Positions 1-9,596 of a DNA stretch of 64,000 bases are shown here, piece by piece; the first letter of the stretch is position 1, and the number at the start of each line of letters is the position of its first letter. A program made the translations under genes and the position numbers. This DNA is from Deltaproteobacteria bacterium (GTDB taxonomy: Bacteria; Myxococcota_A; Polyangia; Polyangiales; Ga0077539). Where the stretch lies: positions 227,803 to 291,802 of the forward strand of contig JADJAE010000002.1 in NCBI GenBank assembly GCA_016704445.1. Reading direction: 5' to 3'. The notes under the pieces were generated by a model. That model did not search any database. It had not been told where the DNA came from and worked only from the letters and a program-made list of their open reading frames with translations.

Positions 1-621
1 AAGCTCTGGGGTTCGATCGTCAACGAGTCGCGCAACCTCGCCCGCTCCACGGCCGCCCTCTTCGCCGCCGACCAGGCCCTGGTCGCGCGCATCGTGCGGC
101 TGGACATGGCGTTCTCCTACGCCTGCATGAGCTCCCTCCGGAACAAGCACGGGCTCGGGCCCATCGCCGAGGAGCTCGACCCCGCCCAGGCCGAGCGGCT
201 GAGCGGCTCCCAGCACCCCCCGCTCGCCATCGGCATGGCCATCTCGCGAGAGATCGCCGACGGGCAGCGCCGGGGGCTCATCACCGACGTCCAGCAGGCG
301 ATCATCGAGCAGAACGTCCAGGTGCTCATCGACTGCATCGGCGCGTGCGAGCGCATAAAGCGCACCCCGCTGCCCTTCGCGTACGTGGTGCACCTCCGGC
401 GAGCGCTCGCCATCTACTGCGGCACCCTCCCGATGGCGCTCGTGCTGACCTTCGGGTGGACCACCGTGCCGGTGACCATGATCGTCGCGTACGTCCTCCT
501 CGGCATCGAGGAGATCGGCGTCGAGATCGAGGAGCCCTTCGGCGTCGACGACAACGACCTCCCCCTCGACCGGTTCTGCACCACCATCGAACAAAACCTC
601 CGCCCCTTCCTTCCCCCCTAA
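1..621 (+). CDS. Bestrophin-family anion channel, 5' truncated
   Basis: The reading frame is open from base 1, so the N-terminus lies outside the window; 206 codons remain. The segment starts WGSIVNESRNLAR and ends with the bestrophin hallmark EEIGVEIEEPFGVDDNDLP (about 508-564), after two hydrophobic helices (about 405-505). Bestrophins are pentameric membrane channels for chloride and bicarbonate. The stop is 19 bp before a beta-carbonic anhydrase on the same strand, which suggests a bicarbonate-linked role. Family assignment is firm; ion selectivity is inferred. Confidence 0.85.
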   Translation, partial: KLWGSIVNESRNLARSTAALFAADQALVARIVRLDMAFSYACMSSLRNKHGLGPIAEELDPAQAERLSGSQHPPLAIGMAISREIADGQRRGLITDVQQAIIEQNVQVLIDCIGACERIKRTPLPFAYVVHLRRALAIYCGTLPMALVLTFGWTTVPVTMIVAYVLLGIEEIGVEIEEPFGVDDNDLPLDRFCTTIEQNLRPFLPP

Positions 622-640
622 CGCATCCTAAGGTAACGCC

Positions 641-1276
641 ATGACCGACTCCCTCCTCGACGGCCACGGGCTGTTCCAGCGCCGCTACTTCCACGAGCGC
701 GAGTACCTCCGCCGGCTCGCCCGCGAAGACCAGCGCCCCAGCGCCCTCTTCATCGGCTGCTCGGACTCCCGCGTGGTGCCCGAGTACCTGACCAGCGCGG
801 GCTTCGGCGAGCTCTTCGTGCTGCGCAACATCGGCAACTTCGTCCCGACGCTCGACCACGCCGACGCCAGCGTCGGGGCCGCGGTCGACTACGCCGTCGG
901 CACCCTGGAGGTGCCCGACATCATCGTGTGCGGCCACTACGGCTGCGGCGGCGTGAAGGCCGCGCTCGACGACCTCGAGCCCCTGCGCGCCGACCACCCC
1001 TCGCTGCACGAGTGGCTGGAGGGCGTCGCCCCGGCCGCCCGCCGGGGGTTCAGCGCCGGCGACGACCCCGAGGCCGTCTGGCGCCGCGGCGTCGAGGAGA
1101 ACGTCATCCAGGCCCTCGAGAACCTCATCACCTACGACATCGTGCGAGAGAAGCTGGAGTCCGGCGCGGTGCACCTCCACGCCTGGATCTACGACCTCTA
1201 CCAGACCCGCATCCGCGTCCTCGACGTCGAGCAGGGGGCCTTCATCGACGCCAGTGAGATCCAGCGCAGTGGCTGA
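641..1276 (+). CDS. Beta-class carbonic anhydrase
   Basis: 211 aa, normal length for the family, which interconverts CO2 and bicarbonate with a zinc ion. The Zn ligands and catalytic dyad are visible: C40-S-D42-S-R44 in GCSDSRV, and H99 and C102 in CGHYGCGG. The ATG follows AAGGTAACGCC, an acceptable ribosome site. It sits 19 bp after the bestrophin gene and its stop overlaps the likely GTG start of the flavin reductase gene, so the three are probably one transcript. It is cytoplasmic; no signal peptide is seen. Confidence 0.93.
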   Translation: MTDSLLDGHGLFQRRYFHEREYLRRLAREDQRPSALFIGCSDSRVVPEYLTSAGFGELFVLRNIGNFVPTLDHADASVGAAVDYAVGTLEVPDIIVCGHYGCGGVKAALDDLEPLRADHPSLHEWLEGVAPAARRGFSAGDDPEAVWRRGVEENVIQALENLITYDIVREKLESGAVHLHAWIYDLYQTRIRVLDVEQGAFIDASEIQRSG

Positions 1277-1796
1277 GGGCAACGCCTTCGAGACCTTCGC
1301 CGCGAGCGACGCCGCGCACTACCGCACGCTCGCCCGGCTCTGGGCCGCCAGCGTCACGGTGGTCACGGTGCGCCCCGACGACCCCGCGCGCCCGGACGAC
1401 GGCTTCACCGCGACGGCCTTCCTGACGGTCTCCATCGATCCGCCCATCGTGCTGGTCTCCGCCAGCAACGCGTCGAGCGCCGCGTCCATGATGCGCGAAG
1501 CTGGTGCCTTCGCGGTCAACCTCCTCGCCCGCGACCAGCGCTCCCTCGCCGACGCCTTCGCGCAGCCGCACGAGCACCGCAACTTCGTCTGGAGCGACCT
1601 CCCCATCGTCCGCGACCCGGCCGGCGTCGCGCTGCTCGCGGGCTCTCTCGGGGCCTTCTCGGCCACCGTGCGCAGCTTCGTCGACGCGGGCGATCACACC
1701 CTGGTGCTCGGCGACGTCACCGCGCTGCACCTCGGCCATCCGGGCGAGGCGCTCGTCTACCACGACCGCGCGTACGGCTCCGTCGACCCGCTCTAA
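1269..1796 (+). CDS. Flavin reductase-like, FMN-binding split-barrel protein
   Basis: About 175 aa. The N-terminal half has the flavin reductase pattern: VTVVTVRPDD, then DGFTATAFLTVSIDPPIVLVS, then AFAVNLLARDQRSLADAF. HpaC-type members supply reduced FMN or FAD to monooxygenases using NAD(P)H. The GTG at 1269 overlaps the carbonic anhydrase stop by 8 bp; a GTG at 1254 is an alternative start. No partner monooxygenase lies nearby, so the substrate system is unknown. Its last 4 bp overlap the convergent holA stop. Confidence 0.78.
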   Translation: MAEGNAFETFAASDAAHYRTLARLWAASVTVVTVRPDDPARPDDGFTATAFLTVSIDPPIVLVSASNASSAASMMREAGAFAVNLLARDQRSLADAFAQPHEHRNFVWSDLPIVRDPAGVALLAGSLGAFSATVRSFVDAGDHTLVLGDVTALHLGHPGEALVYHDRAYGSVDPL

Positions 1797-2878
1797 CCCG
1801 GCAGCTCGCCCATGCCCGGGGCGCCGCTGCACAGGGTCATCGCGAACTCCTCCAGCACGCGGAAATCCCCCACCGGGCGCGCTCCCATCGCGGAGCCCTT
1901 GGAGCCCTTGAGCGCCGCGTCCGTGGCCGCCAGCACCCGCATCGCGCGGTGCACCTGCGGAACGGTCCACCGTCGCGCGGCGTTGGCCAGCCAGCCGGGA
2001 GGCTTGCCGTGCATGTACACGGCCTTGGAGAGGTTCACCTCGGGGTTGACCGAGAGCATCTGCTTGGCGCGAGCGAGCTGTCGCAGCGAGTAGCCCAGCG
2101 ACCCGAGGACCATCAGCGCCTCCACCCGCTGGGTCTTGAGCTGCGAGATGTTGGCCAGGGCCATCGGCAGGTCGCGCATCAGGATCGCGTCGGACAGGTC
2201 GAAGCTCTCGATCTCCCGCACCGGCGTGACCAGCTCATCGACCGCGGCGAGGGTGATGGGCGCCCCGGCGGTGTAGAGCGACAGGCGTTCGAGCGCGTCG
2301 GAGAGCATCCCCAGCTCCGGGCCGATCCAGGCCACCAGGCGATCGACCACGCCGGGCTCCGCGGCGATCTTGCGGCCCTTCATCTCCGCGGTGATCCACT
2401 GGGTGAGCCAGGCGTCGACCTTCTTGTCGTCGTCGCCGCCAGGAACGCTGCAGGTCACCAGCCAGCCGTGCTTCCTGGCCTCGTTGATCCAGGTGCGGCG
2501 CCCGTCGAACTTGGTCACCACCAGCATCAGCACCGTCGAGGGCTCCGGCGCCGCCATGTAGCCGAAGAACTCCCGCTGGTCCTTGTCGTTGAGCTTCTGG
2601 GCCATCTCCTCGGCGCGGCGCACGATCACCAGCCGACGCTTGGCCATCATGGGGAGCGTGCGGCACGCCCCGATGAGGTTGTTCACGGTGATGTTGTCGC
2701 CGTCGAAGACGTCCTCCGAGAGCCCGCGCGGCCCGGTGCCGACGACGGCGGTGCGCACGGCGTTCATGCACCGCGAGACCAGCAGCCACTCGTTGCCGCC
2801 CAGCACATAGACCGGCTTCACAGTGCCCTTGGCCAGCGCCGCGAGGGCCTCGTTCATGTCGTCGCTCACGGCCGCCAC
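1793..2878 (-). CDS. holA: DNA polymerase III subunit delta
   Basis: 361 aa, close to the E. coli delta subunit (343 aa). Delta is the clamp-loader arm that opens the beta sliding clamp. The N-terminus (VKPVYVLGGNEWLLVSRCMN), the LPMMAKRRLVIVRRAEEM segment and the C-terminal SLGYSLRQLARAKQML collar helices are typical. The start is GTG at 2878; an ATG seven codons in (2857) is possible. It converges with the flavin reductase gene and diverges from the next lipoprotein gene. Confidence 0.88.
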   Translation of the reverse strand: MAAVSDDMNEALAALAKGTVKPVYVLGGNEWLLVSRCMNAVRTAVVGTGPRGLSEDVFDGDNITVNNLIGACRTLPMMAKRRLVIVRRAEEMAQKLNDKDQREFFGYMAAPEPSTVLMLVVTKFDGRRTWINEARKHGWLVTCSVPGGDDDKKVDAWLTQWITAEMKGRKIAAEPGVVDRLVAWIGPELGMLSDALERLSLYTAGAPITLAAVDELVTPVREIESFDLSDAILMRDLPMALANISQLKTQRVEALMVLGSLGYSLRQLARAKQMLSVNPEVNLSKAVYMHGKPPGWLANAARRWTVPQVHRAMRVLAATDAALKGSKGSAMGARPVGDFRVLEEFAMTLCSGAPGMGELPG

Positions 2879-2951
2879 CCTAGCGCACCGACCCCTGCGC
2901 TCGCACGGATCTGTCAGCGGGGACCGCGCGGCTGCTACAAGCGCCCCCGTG

Positions 2952-3932
2952 ATGTCCCCACAGCTCTCCGCGCGCCTCGGGTTGGTAATGGTCCTGGCCG
3001 GGTGCAGCTCCGACCCTCCGAGCTACGGCGACGGCGCTCCCGCGGACATCGCGCTCATCCAAGACGCCAGCGATGTCCCGATGGCGTCGGGCGATGTCCC
3101 GATGGCGGCTTGTGGGGTATGCGCGACCCCGGCGTCACCCGAGACCAGCGGCACCCTCTCCTCATCGGACCTCGATGAGATATCGGGTATCGCCGAGAGC
3201 CGATCACAGCCCGGTGTGTACTTCGTCCATAACGACTCGGGTGACACCGCGCGCTTCTTCTCCATTGACGGTAACGGATCGCTCCGCGGCACCTATGTCC
3301 TCGATGGTGCGACCGCCGTCGACTGGGAAGACCTCGCCGTCGGGCCTTGCCCCGCCGGGCAATGCGTATTCCTCGGGGACATCGGCGACAACGCCATGGT
3401 GCGATCGGGCTATGCCGTATATCGGGTATCGCAGCCGGTGGTGGGCGCTGGTCCCGCGACGCAGCGCGACGTCACCTGGGAGCGCTTCTCCTTTATATAT
3501 CCGGACGGGGCGCACAACGCAGAGGCGCTCGCGGTGCGACCTGACACGGGTGACGTCTATGTGATCACCAAGGTGAGCACCGGGGCGACGGAGGTGTACC
3601 GCTTCCCGCAGCCGCTGGTGGCGGACTCCGTCGCGACGCTGGTGCGCGTGGGGGTTCTCGCGCTGCCGGGCGGGGGCGATGCGCTTGTGACCGGAGCGGA
3701 CATCCACCCATGCGCCCGGCGGCTGCTGGTGCGGACGTATACGCGGCTATGGGAATACAGCGTGGGGGAGGGGGCGCCGTGGGAGGACATCTTCCGGGCG
3801 ACGCCTCAGCGGGTGTTGGTGTCGAATGAGAACCAGGGCGAGTCCGTGGGGTGGCACGCCGACGGCAGAGGCTACGTGACGATATCGGAAGGGCGCGCGC
3901 AGGGGCTGCACGACGCGCGGTGTATGGAGTGA
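2952..3932 (+). CDS. Predicted lipoprotein, beta-propeller-like
   Basis: 326 aa from ATG 2952 (an adjacent GTG at 2949 is possible). The signal peptide ends in VMVLAGC, a lipobox, followed by an Asp/Ser-rich stalk with a repeated DVPMASGDVPMA segment. The body has blocks such as ISGIAESRSQPGVYFVHNDS, WEDLAVGPC and AEALAVRPDTGDVYVITK, which resemble blades of SdiA-regulated or YjiK-like propellers. Likely a periplasmic or surface binding protein; ligand unknown. The abnormal poly-G region begins just after the stop. Confidence 0.7.
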   Translation: MSPQLSARLGLVMVLAGCSSDPPSYGDGAPADIALIQDASDVPMASGDVPMAACGVCATPASPETSGTLSSSDLDEISGIAESRSQPGVYFVHNDSGDTARFFSIDGNGSLRGTYVLDGATAVDWEDLAVGPCPAGQCVFLGDIGDNAMVRSGYAVYRVSQPVVGAGPATQRDVTWERFSFIYPDGAHNAEALAVRPDTGDVYVITKVSTGATEVYRFPQPLVADSVATLVRVGVLALPGGGDALVTGADIHPCARRLLVRTYTRLWEYSVGEGAPWEDIFRATPQRVLVSNENQGESVGWHADGRGYVTISEGRAQGLHDARCME

Positions 3933-3976
3933 AGTGAAGGGGGGCGTCCTCAGAATGGCTTTTGATCCCCGTTCCG

Positions 3977-4575
<599 letters not shown>

Positions 4576-5030
4576 CGAGCTTGATGAGCTCAGCGTGGGT
4601 GGTGGTGCGCAGGCGGTTGACGCCCTCCTTCCACTCGATGACGTCGGAGCTCACCGTGGCGGCCTCGCCCTGGGCCTTCGCTCGCGCGGCGAGCGCGGCG
4701 ATGGTCGACTTCGCGGCCGTCAGCAGCGGCGCGGCGAAGGCCCGCAGCGCGGAGCCCTCGGGGAGCTTCTCCAGCTCCGGCACGATCACAGGTGCGCCGC
4801 ACCTGGGGCGCCGAGCAGCCGGAGGGTCCTGGTGCCCGCGCCCGCCGAAGCGGATGGGGGTGGTCGAGGCTGCCGTCGAGCACGGCGACGAGCGCGTCGG
4901 CGCGGGTGATGGATCGTCGAGCGGCGCGCTGACGCTGGAAGATATCGGGCCACGAAGCGATCTCCTCCTCGAAGGCCCCGGCGAGCTCGGCGGGGGGTGG
5001 CGCCGCCGTGGGGGGGGGTGAGGAGCGGCC
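4576..5030 (-). pseudogene. Hypothetical protein gene, frameshifted and cut off by the poly-G tract
   Basis: Two fragments in different frames read as one protein on the minus strand. The first (about 4990-4870) contains GAFEEEIASWPDIFQRQR and RSITRADALVAVLDGSLD. The second (4789-4576) contains VPELEKLPEGSALRAFAAPL and IEWKEGVNRLRTTTHAEL and then dissolves into poly-proline encoded by the G tract. The frame changes near 4860. No family is recognised. The 3' end is either deleted or hidden by bad sequence. Confidence 0.5.
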
Positions 5031-5183
5031 GCTGGGGATCTGTCTCTGGAACGTCAGTGCCTCCAGGGGTGGATCGGACGGGGCACGACCGTACCAGACC
5101 CATCGGACGGGTGGGTGATGTGTGGGGAGTTGGGCGGGCGGGCTGCGGGGGGGGCCTGGGGGGCCCCCGCCCCACCCTTCCCA

Positions 5184-7535
5184 TCACACCCGCCGCCTCC
5201 TCCTCCTCCCCACCATCGCCGCCACTCCGCCCATCACCATCCACGCCCATCCCGTCTCTGCCCTCTGCCCGCTGCCCACCACGCCGCAGCCGCAGCCCGA
5301 CGCGCCCGCGTCCGTCGTGCGCCCGCCGCGGATCAGCTGCACCGCGTCCTCCGTCGGCACCACCCGCGGCCGCTCGTCCGCCAGCGCCACCGCGCCCGCG
5401 GCCGGAACCATCTCCACCCGCAGCTCGACCGGCGTCGGGTCCGCGCTCTCCGGCTCACCCACCACGCGCGCCCGCACCTCCACCCGGTGCTCTCCCGCCA
5501 TCGCCAGCGTCGGCGCCGTCACGTCCACCCAGGGTCCGGGCGCCCACCGCGACCAGGTCATCCCATCGACCCGCGTCGCGTACTCGTGCGCCTGCCCGCT
5601 CACCGCCGAGTCGCCCGGCGCCACCCGCACCCGCACCCGCGCCGTGTCGCTCACCGGATCGGCGCCCAGCACGCTCGCCACCGTCTCCGCCACCGCGATG
5701 TCCGGCCTCGCCGCCCGCCGGTACCGCAGGTCCATGAACAACCCCAGGAACCTCGACCCGCCCTCCTCGACCCCTCGCAGCCCGCCCTCCGGCAGCTCGA
5801 TGTTCACCGTCCCCACCGGCATCCCCATCGCACCCGGCACCGGAATCGCCGGGATCCCGATGGTCGGAATGCTCCCCGCCAGCATCCCCACGGCGGTGCC
5901 CAGCAGCGCGTCGAAGGACACCGCCAGCCGCGCCCCCGGCTCGCTCACCAGCGCCGACCCCGTGACCACCGTCCCCGTCGTTCGCACCGTGCCCAGCGAC
6001 GGCCGCAATCCCCCCGCGTCGCGCTGCAGGGTCAGCGGCGCCGTCACGTCCGTGGTCACCGTGAGCGCCCTCACGTAGCGCTCCTCGGACCACACCATCA
6101 CGTCGAGCGCGAGCCGCTCGAAGCGCAGCGTGAGCGTCGGGTTGACGCCCGGCGCGATGGTCACCGTGGGCGGCCGCTGCGGACGCAGCACCAGCGCGAC
6201 GGGCCCCGAGGCCGACGGAAACAGCACGTTGCGCAGCGACGGAACGATCACCGAGAAGGTGCCCGACGAGAGCTGCTGCGAGAGCGAGCTGGTCACCCCG
6301 AGGCAGAAGGTCCCCGCGTCCCATAGCTGGAAGAGCGCGTGGTTGAGGTACGTCTCCGAGAGGCCCACCGCGAGGTCGGACACCCGCGCGCTCGCCGGCG
6401 CCTCGTTCTGCCGCAGCGCCGCCCACTGCGGAACCTCCGCCACCGCGGGCTCCATCAGCCTCGGCACGCAGGTGTTGTGACCCTGCGACTGCGCCACCCC
6501 GAAGACGTTGAGGGTCATCCCCTGCGCGCTCACCTCGGCGTCGTGCACCGCGTCGCCCGCCGCGATCACCAGCGCCGACTGCGCGCGCACCCCGGGGCTT
6601 ACCGAGGCCAGCAACCCTCCGACGTTGCCCGCGAGCTCCACGCCCAGCAGCGACGGCACCAGCGACCCGTCGGAGTACCGGCACCGCGCGCCGTCCACGC
6701 GCGTCCCCGTGGGGCACCCCGGAGGCGTCGGCATCGAGGTCTGGCTGAGAGCATCTTGAATGGGGCCGAGCGCCCCGCCGAGCGCTCCCCGGAAGGCCCC
6801 GCTGATGGTGCCGCGCAGCACCGGGAGCAGCCCGCAGAGCCCGCCCCCCGAGCAGCCCACCCAGGCGTCGTCGAAGCCCTCTCCGGGCGTCTCCTCCACC
6901 ACCTCGCGCGCCCCCATCGCGGGCACCAGCTCGGCCCGGTAGTAGTTGCGCCGCTCGGGGTGCGTGTCGCGCCGGATCGCGATCGCCGTCCGCAGCCCGA
7001 TGTACTGCCGCGCTCCCCGCGCCGTGTCGATGGTGAGCCTGGTGTCGATGCCGTCGGCGCAGCCGCCGCACATGCTGTTGCAGAACAGCGTGCACGTATG
7101 CAGCGGGATCACACCCCGGAACCCGATGCGCGCCCGCACCTCGATGCGATCGGGCGCCACGAAGAACAGCTCCAGCGGAGGCGGCGACGAGGGCAGCACC
7201 AGGTCGAGCCCGCACGACCCTTCGAGGCACACCACGTATCGCCCCACGCCGAAGTTGCCATTGACCATCGGGATGGGGAGCCGCCCCCCGGTCGCGCCCA
7301 GCAGCAGGTCTCCGCCGAGCTGCGACACGTTGCGCAGACCCTGGTCGGTCACCCTGATCTGCAGCGCCCTCGCGACCCGCGTCTCCGGCGTCACCGGGTA
7401 TCCGCCCGGGATGGGTCCGAGCCCGGTGCCCGCGCACGAGGAGCAGCCGCCGCCGCTGCACCCGGCGACCACCACGGCCAACGACATCAGCCGGAACATG
7501 GCGACCGCCTCGGCGAGCCTGCTGCGATTACGCAT
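5184..7535 (-). CDS. Large lipoprotein with C-terminal MYXO-CTERM anchor
   Basis: 783 aa from ATG 7535; ATG 7499 is an alternative. The N-terminus is a lipoprotein signal (LMSLAVVVAGC) followed by a Cys/Gly-rich stretch (SGGGCSSCAG). The body is mostly predicted beta structure. The C-terminus has GASGCGCG, a hydrophobic segment (GWAWMVMGGVAAMVG) and a terminal Arg cluster, matching the MYXO-CTERM sorting signal processed by myxosortase in myxobacteria. The protein is therefore probably exported to the cell surface. Function unknown; carrying lipidation-type signals at both ends is unusual. Confidence 0.8.
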   Translation of the reverse strand: MRNRSRLAEAVAMFRLMSLAVVVAGCSGGGCSSCAGTGLGPIPGGYPVTPETRVARALQIRVTDQGLRNVSQLGGDLLLGATGGRLPIPMVNGNFGVGRYVVCLEGSCGLDLVLPSSPPPLELFFVAPDRIEVRARIGFRGVIPLHTCTLFCNSMCGGCADGIDTRLTIDTARGARQYIGLRTAIAIRRDTHPERRNYYRAELVPAMGAREVVEETPGEGFDDAWVGCSGGGLCGLLPVLRGTISGAFRGALGGALGPIQDALSQTSMPTPPGCPTGTRVDGARCRYSDGSLVPSLLGVELAGNVGGLLASVSPGVRAQSALVIAAGDAVHDAEVSAQGMTLNVFGVAQSQGHNTCVPRLMEPAVAEVPQWAALRQNEAPASARVSDLAVGLSETYLNHALFQLWDAGTFCLGVTSSLSQQLSSGTFSVIVPSLRNVLFPSASGPVALVLRPQRPPTVTIAPGVNPTLTLRFERLALDVMVWSEERYVRALTVTTDVTAPLTLQRDAGGLRPSLGTVRTTGTVVTGSALVSEPGARLAVSFDALLGTAVGMLAGSIPTIGIPAIPVPGAMGMPVGTVNIELPEGGLRGVEEGGSRFLGLFMDLRYRRAARPDIAVAETVASVLGADPVSDTARVRVRVAPGDSAVSGQAHEYATRVDGMTWSRWAPGPWVDVTAPTLAMAGEHRVEVRARVVGEPESADPTPVELRVEMVPAAGAVALADERPRVVPTEDAVQLIRGGRTTDAGASGCGCGVVGSGQRAETGWAWMVMGGVAAMVGRRRRRRV

Positions 7536-7618
7536 ATTCCAGTTGGGTATCACGGACGGGGCGCTCCCTGGCGGTGACGTCCCCCCCGGCCATCTGATAG
7601 GCGTCTGTACCCATCACC

Positions 7619-8623
7619 ATGTACCCCACCCGATTCGACTCGCTGAAAGACCTCACGAAGCTCCCGTGGTTCGAGCTGCGCGACGGGCGCGTGGTGGTGA
7701 GCGACCCCTCCGTGGGCACGGCCATCGACACGCACACGCACCTGGCCCTGGCCTTCGTCCGCTCCAACCAGGTCGACCTCCAGCGCGGCCACGCGAAGAC
7801 CGAGCACTACCTGCCCGACGACTGCGCCATCGACCTCGACGTCTACGTCAACAAGAACTTCCGCCCCGCCGACCTCCACCGCATGGAGCGCGACCTCTCC
7901 CTCGGCGCCCTCACCGCCGGCGGAATGCGCGCGACCCACACGGTGCCCAACCTCACCCGCGAGATGGGCGAGCTCCAGGTCGCCCAGTCGGTGCTGCTCC
8001 CCATCGACTGGCCCGCGCTCTCGGAGAACGCCACCACCTGGCTCAACGCCATCCGCGGCGACCAGCGCCTCATCGGCTTCGGATCGGTGCACCCCTACAC
8101 CCGCCACGTCGAGGAGAAGCTCGACCGGCAGATCGCCCTCGGCGCCCGCGGCATCAAGGTGCACCCCGCGGTGCAGCTCGTCCGCCCCGACGACGGCCGC
8201 GCCATGAAGCTCTACAAGCTCTGCGGCGAGCGCGACATCCCGGTGTTCTGGCACTGCGGGCCGGTCGACATCGAGCCCCCCATCGGGCGCTACCTCTCGC
8301 AGGTGCGCCACTACGAGAAGGCCATCGCCGAGAACCCCCGCACCACCTTCGTGCTCGGCCACTCCGGCGCGCTCCAGATGGACACCGCCATCGGCTACGC
8401 GAAGCGCTACCCCAACGTGTGGCTGGAGATCGCCTCGCAGTCCCTCAGCAACGTGCGCCGCCTCGTCGAAGAGGCCCCCGCCGACCGCGTGATGTTCGGC
8501 ACCGACTGGCCCTTCTATCACCAGGCCATCGGCCTCGCGAAGGTGTTCATCGCCACCGAGGGCAACGACACCGCTCGCCGCGCGCTGCTCCGCGACAACG
8601 CCTCCCGCCTGCTCAAGCTTTAA
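7619..8623 (+). CDS. Amidohydrolase-family metal-dependent hydrolase
   Basis: 334 aa, TIM-barrel amidohydrolase (amidohydro_2 type). Metal-site motifs appear in order: IDTHTHL near residue 36, GIKVHP near 178, FWHCGP, VLGHSG and FGTDWPF near 298. Such enzymes hydrolyse or decarboxylate small cyclic or aromatic substrates; the substrate is not evident. Start is ATG 7619; it diverges from the MYXO-CTERM lipoprotein. No signal peptide, so cytoplasmic. Confidence 0.85.
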   Translation: MYPTRFDSLKDLTKLPWFELRDGRVVVSDPSVGTAIDTHTHLALAFVRSNQVDLQRGHAKTEHYLPDDCAIDLDVYVNKNFRPADLHRMERDLSLGALTAGGMRATHTVPNLTREMGELQVAQSVLLPIDWPALSENATTWLNAIRGDQRLIGFGSVHPYTRHVEEKLDRQIALGARGIKVHPAVQLVRPDDGRAMKLYKLCGERDIPVFWHCGPVDIEPPIGRYLSQVRHYEKAIAENPRTTFVLGHSGALQMDTAIGYAKRYPNVWLEIASQSLSNVRRLVEEAPADRVMFGTDWPFYHQAIGLAKVFIATEGNDTARRALLRDNASRLLKL

Positions 8624-8675
8624 AGCGCAGCTTGCACCCGTTCGCCCGCTGTGGGCCTCCTACGCAACGGTCCCG

Positions 8676-9596
8676 ATGCGCGCCCTCCCTCTCCCGCTCG
8701 CCCTGATGCTCGCCGCGTGCAGCGACCCCGCGCCCGCGGTCATGGCCGCGCGAGACGCCACCGTCGACACCGCCATCGACGTCCCCGGCGTCAGTGACGC
8801 CACCGACGACGACGCGGGCGACCCCTGCCTCTCCCGCCCCGCCGGCCGGGCTCCAGGCTCCGTCTGCGTGCGCCGCGTCGAGGGCCGCGTCACCGACCTC
8901 GACGGAGCCCCCCTCGCCGGTCGCCCCATCACCGTCTGCGGCCCCGCGTGCTTCATCGCCACCACCTCCGCCGACGGCTCGTTCAGCGTCGACGTCGGCG
9001 ACTGGATCGACGTCGCCATCTACTCCGTGCAGGCCCACGGTCGCCCCGATTACGCGTCGGTGTATGTCCCGCTCTCCGCGCCGCGCGACGGCGTCGCCCG
9101 CCTGCCCGAGGCGCTCTCGCTCCCTCGCTACGCCCCCGCGGGCCCCGAACTCCCCGACGGCGCCACCGGCGGATCCGTCACCTCCGGCGACGTCACCCTC
9201 ACCATCGCGCCCGACACCCGGCTCGAGCTCGACCTCGAGGACGTCGACCTCGGCCCCCTCGGACGCCGCCTCCGCGTCGCCCCGGTGCCCGTCGACCGCG
9301 CCCCCTCGGCCCTCGTCGAGGCCTCCCTCTCCGGCCTCTACGCCCTCGCGCCCTTCGCCCTCCTGGCCTCACGCCCCATCGCGGTGACCCTCCCCAACCG
9401 CGCCCGACTCCCCGCCGCGACCGCCGTGGAGTTCATCGCCCTGGGCGTCGAGCCATTCACCCCTCCCATCAACGCCGGCCTCGCCGTGGTGGCCGCCCTG
9501 GGTCGGGTCTCCGACGACGGCGCCACCATCAGCACCACCCCCGGCGAAGGTCTCCGCACCCTGAGCTGGATCGGTTACCGTCCAAGGAACCCATGA
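8676..9596 (+). CDS. Lipoprotein with carboxypeptidase-regulatory-like domain
   Basis: 306 aa. The signal peptide ends LALMLAACSDP, a lipobox, followed by an Asp-rich stalk. Residues about 65-115 (VEGRVTDLDGAPLAGRPITV to TTSADGSFSVDVGDW) fit a carboxypeptidase-regulatory-like or transthyretin-type beta-sandwich. The remainder is not recognised. Its TGA overlaps the ATG of the next gene by 4 bp (ATGA), so the two are translationally coupled; the partner is the probable selenoprotein redoxin. Confidence 0.75.
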   Translation: MRALPLPLALMLAACSDPAPAVMAARDATVDTAIDVPGVSDATDDDAGDPCLSRPAGRAPGSVCVRRVEGRVTDLDGAPLAGRPITVCGPACFIATTSADGSFSVDVGDWIDVAIYSVQAHGRPDYASVYVPLSAPRDGVARLPEALSLPRYAPAGPELPDGATGGSVTSGDVTLTIAPDTRLELDLEDVDLGPLGRRLRVAPVPVDRAPSALVEASLSGLYALAPFALLASRPIAVTLPNRARLPAATAVEFIALGVEPFTPPINAGLAVVAALGRVSDDGATISTTPGEGLRTLSWIGYRPRNP

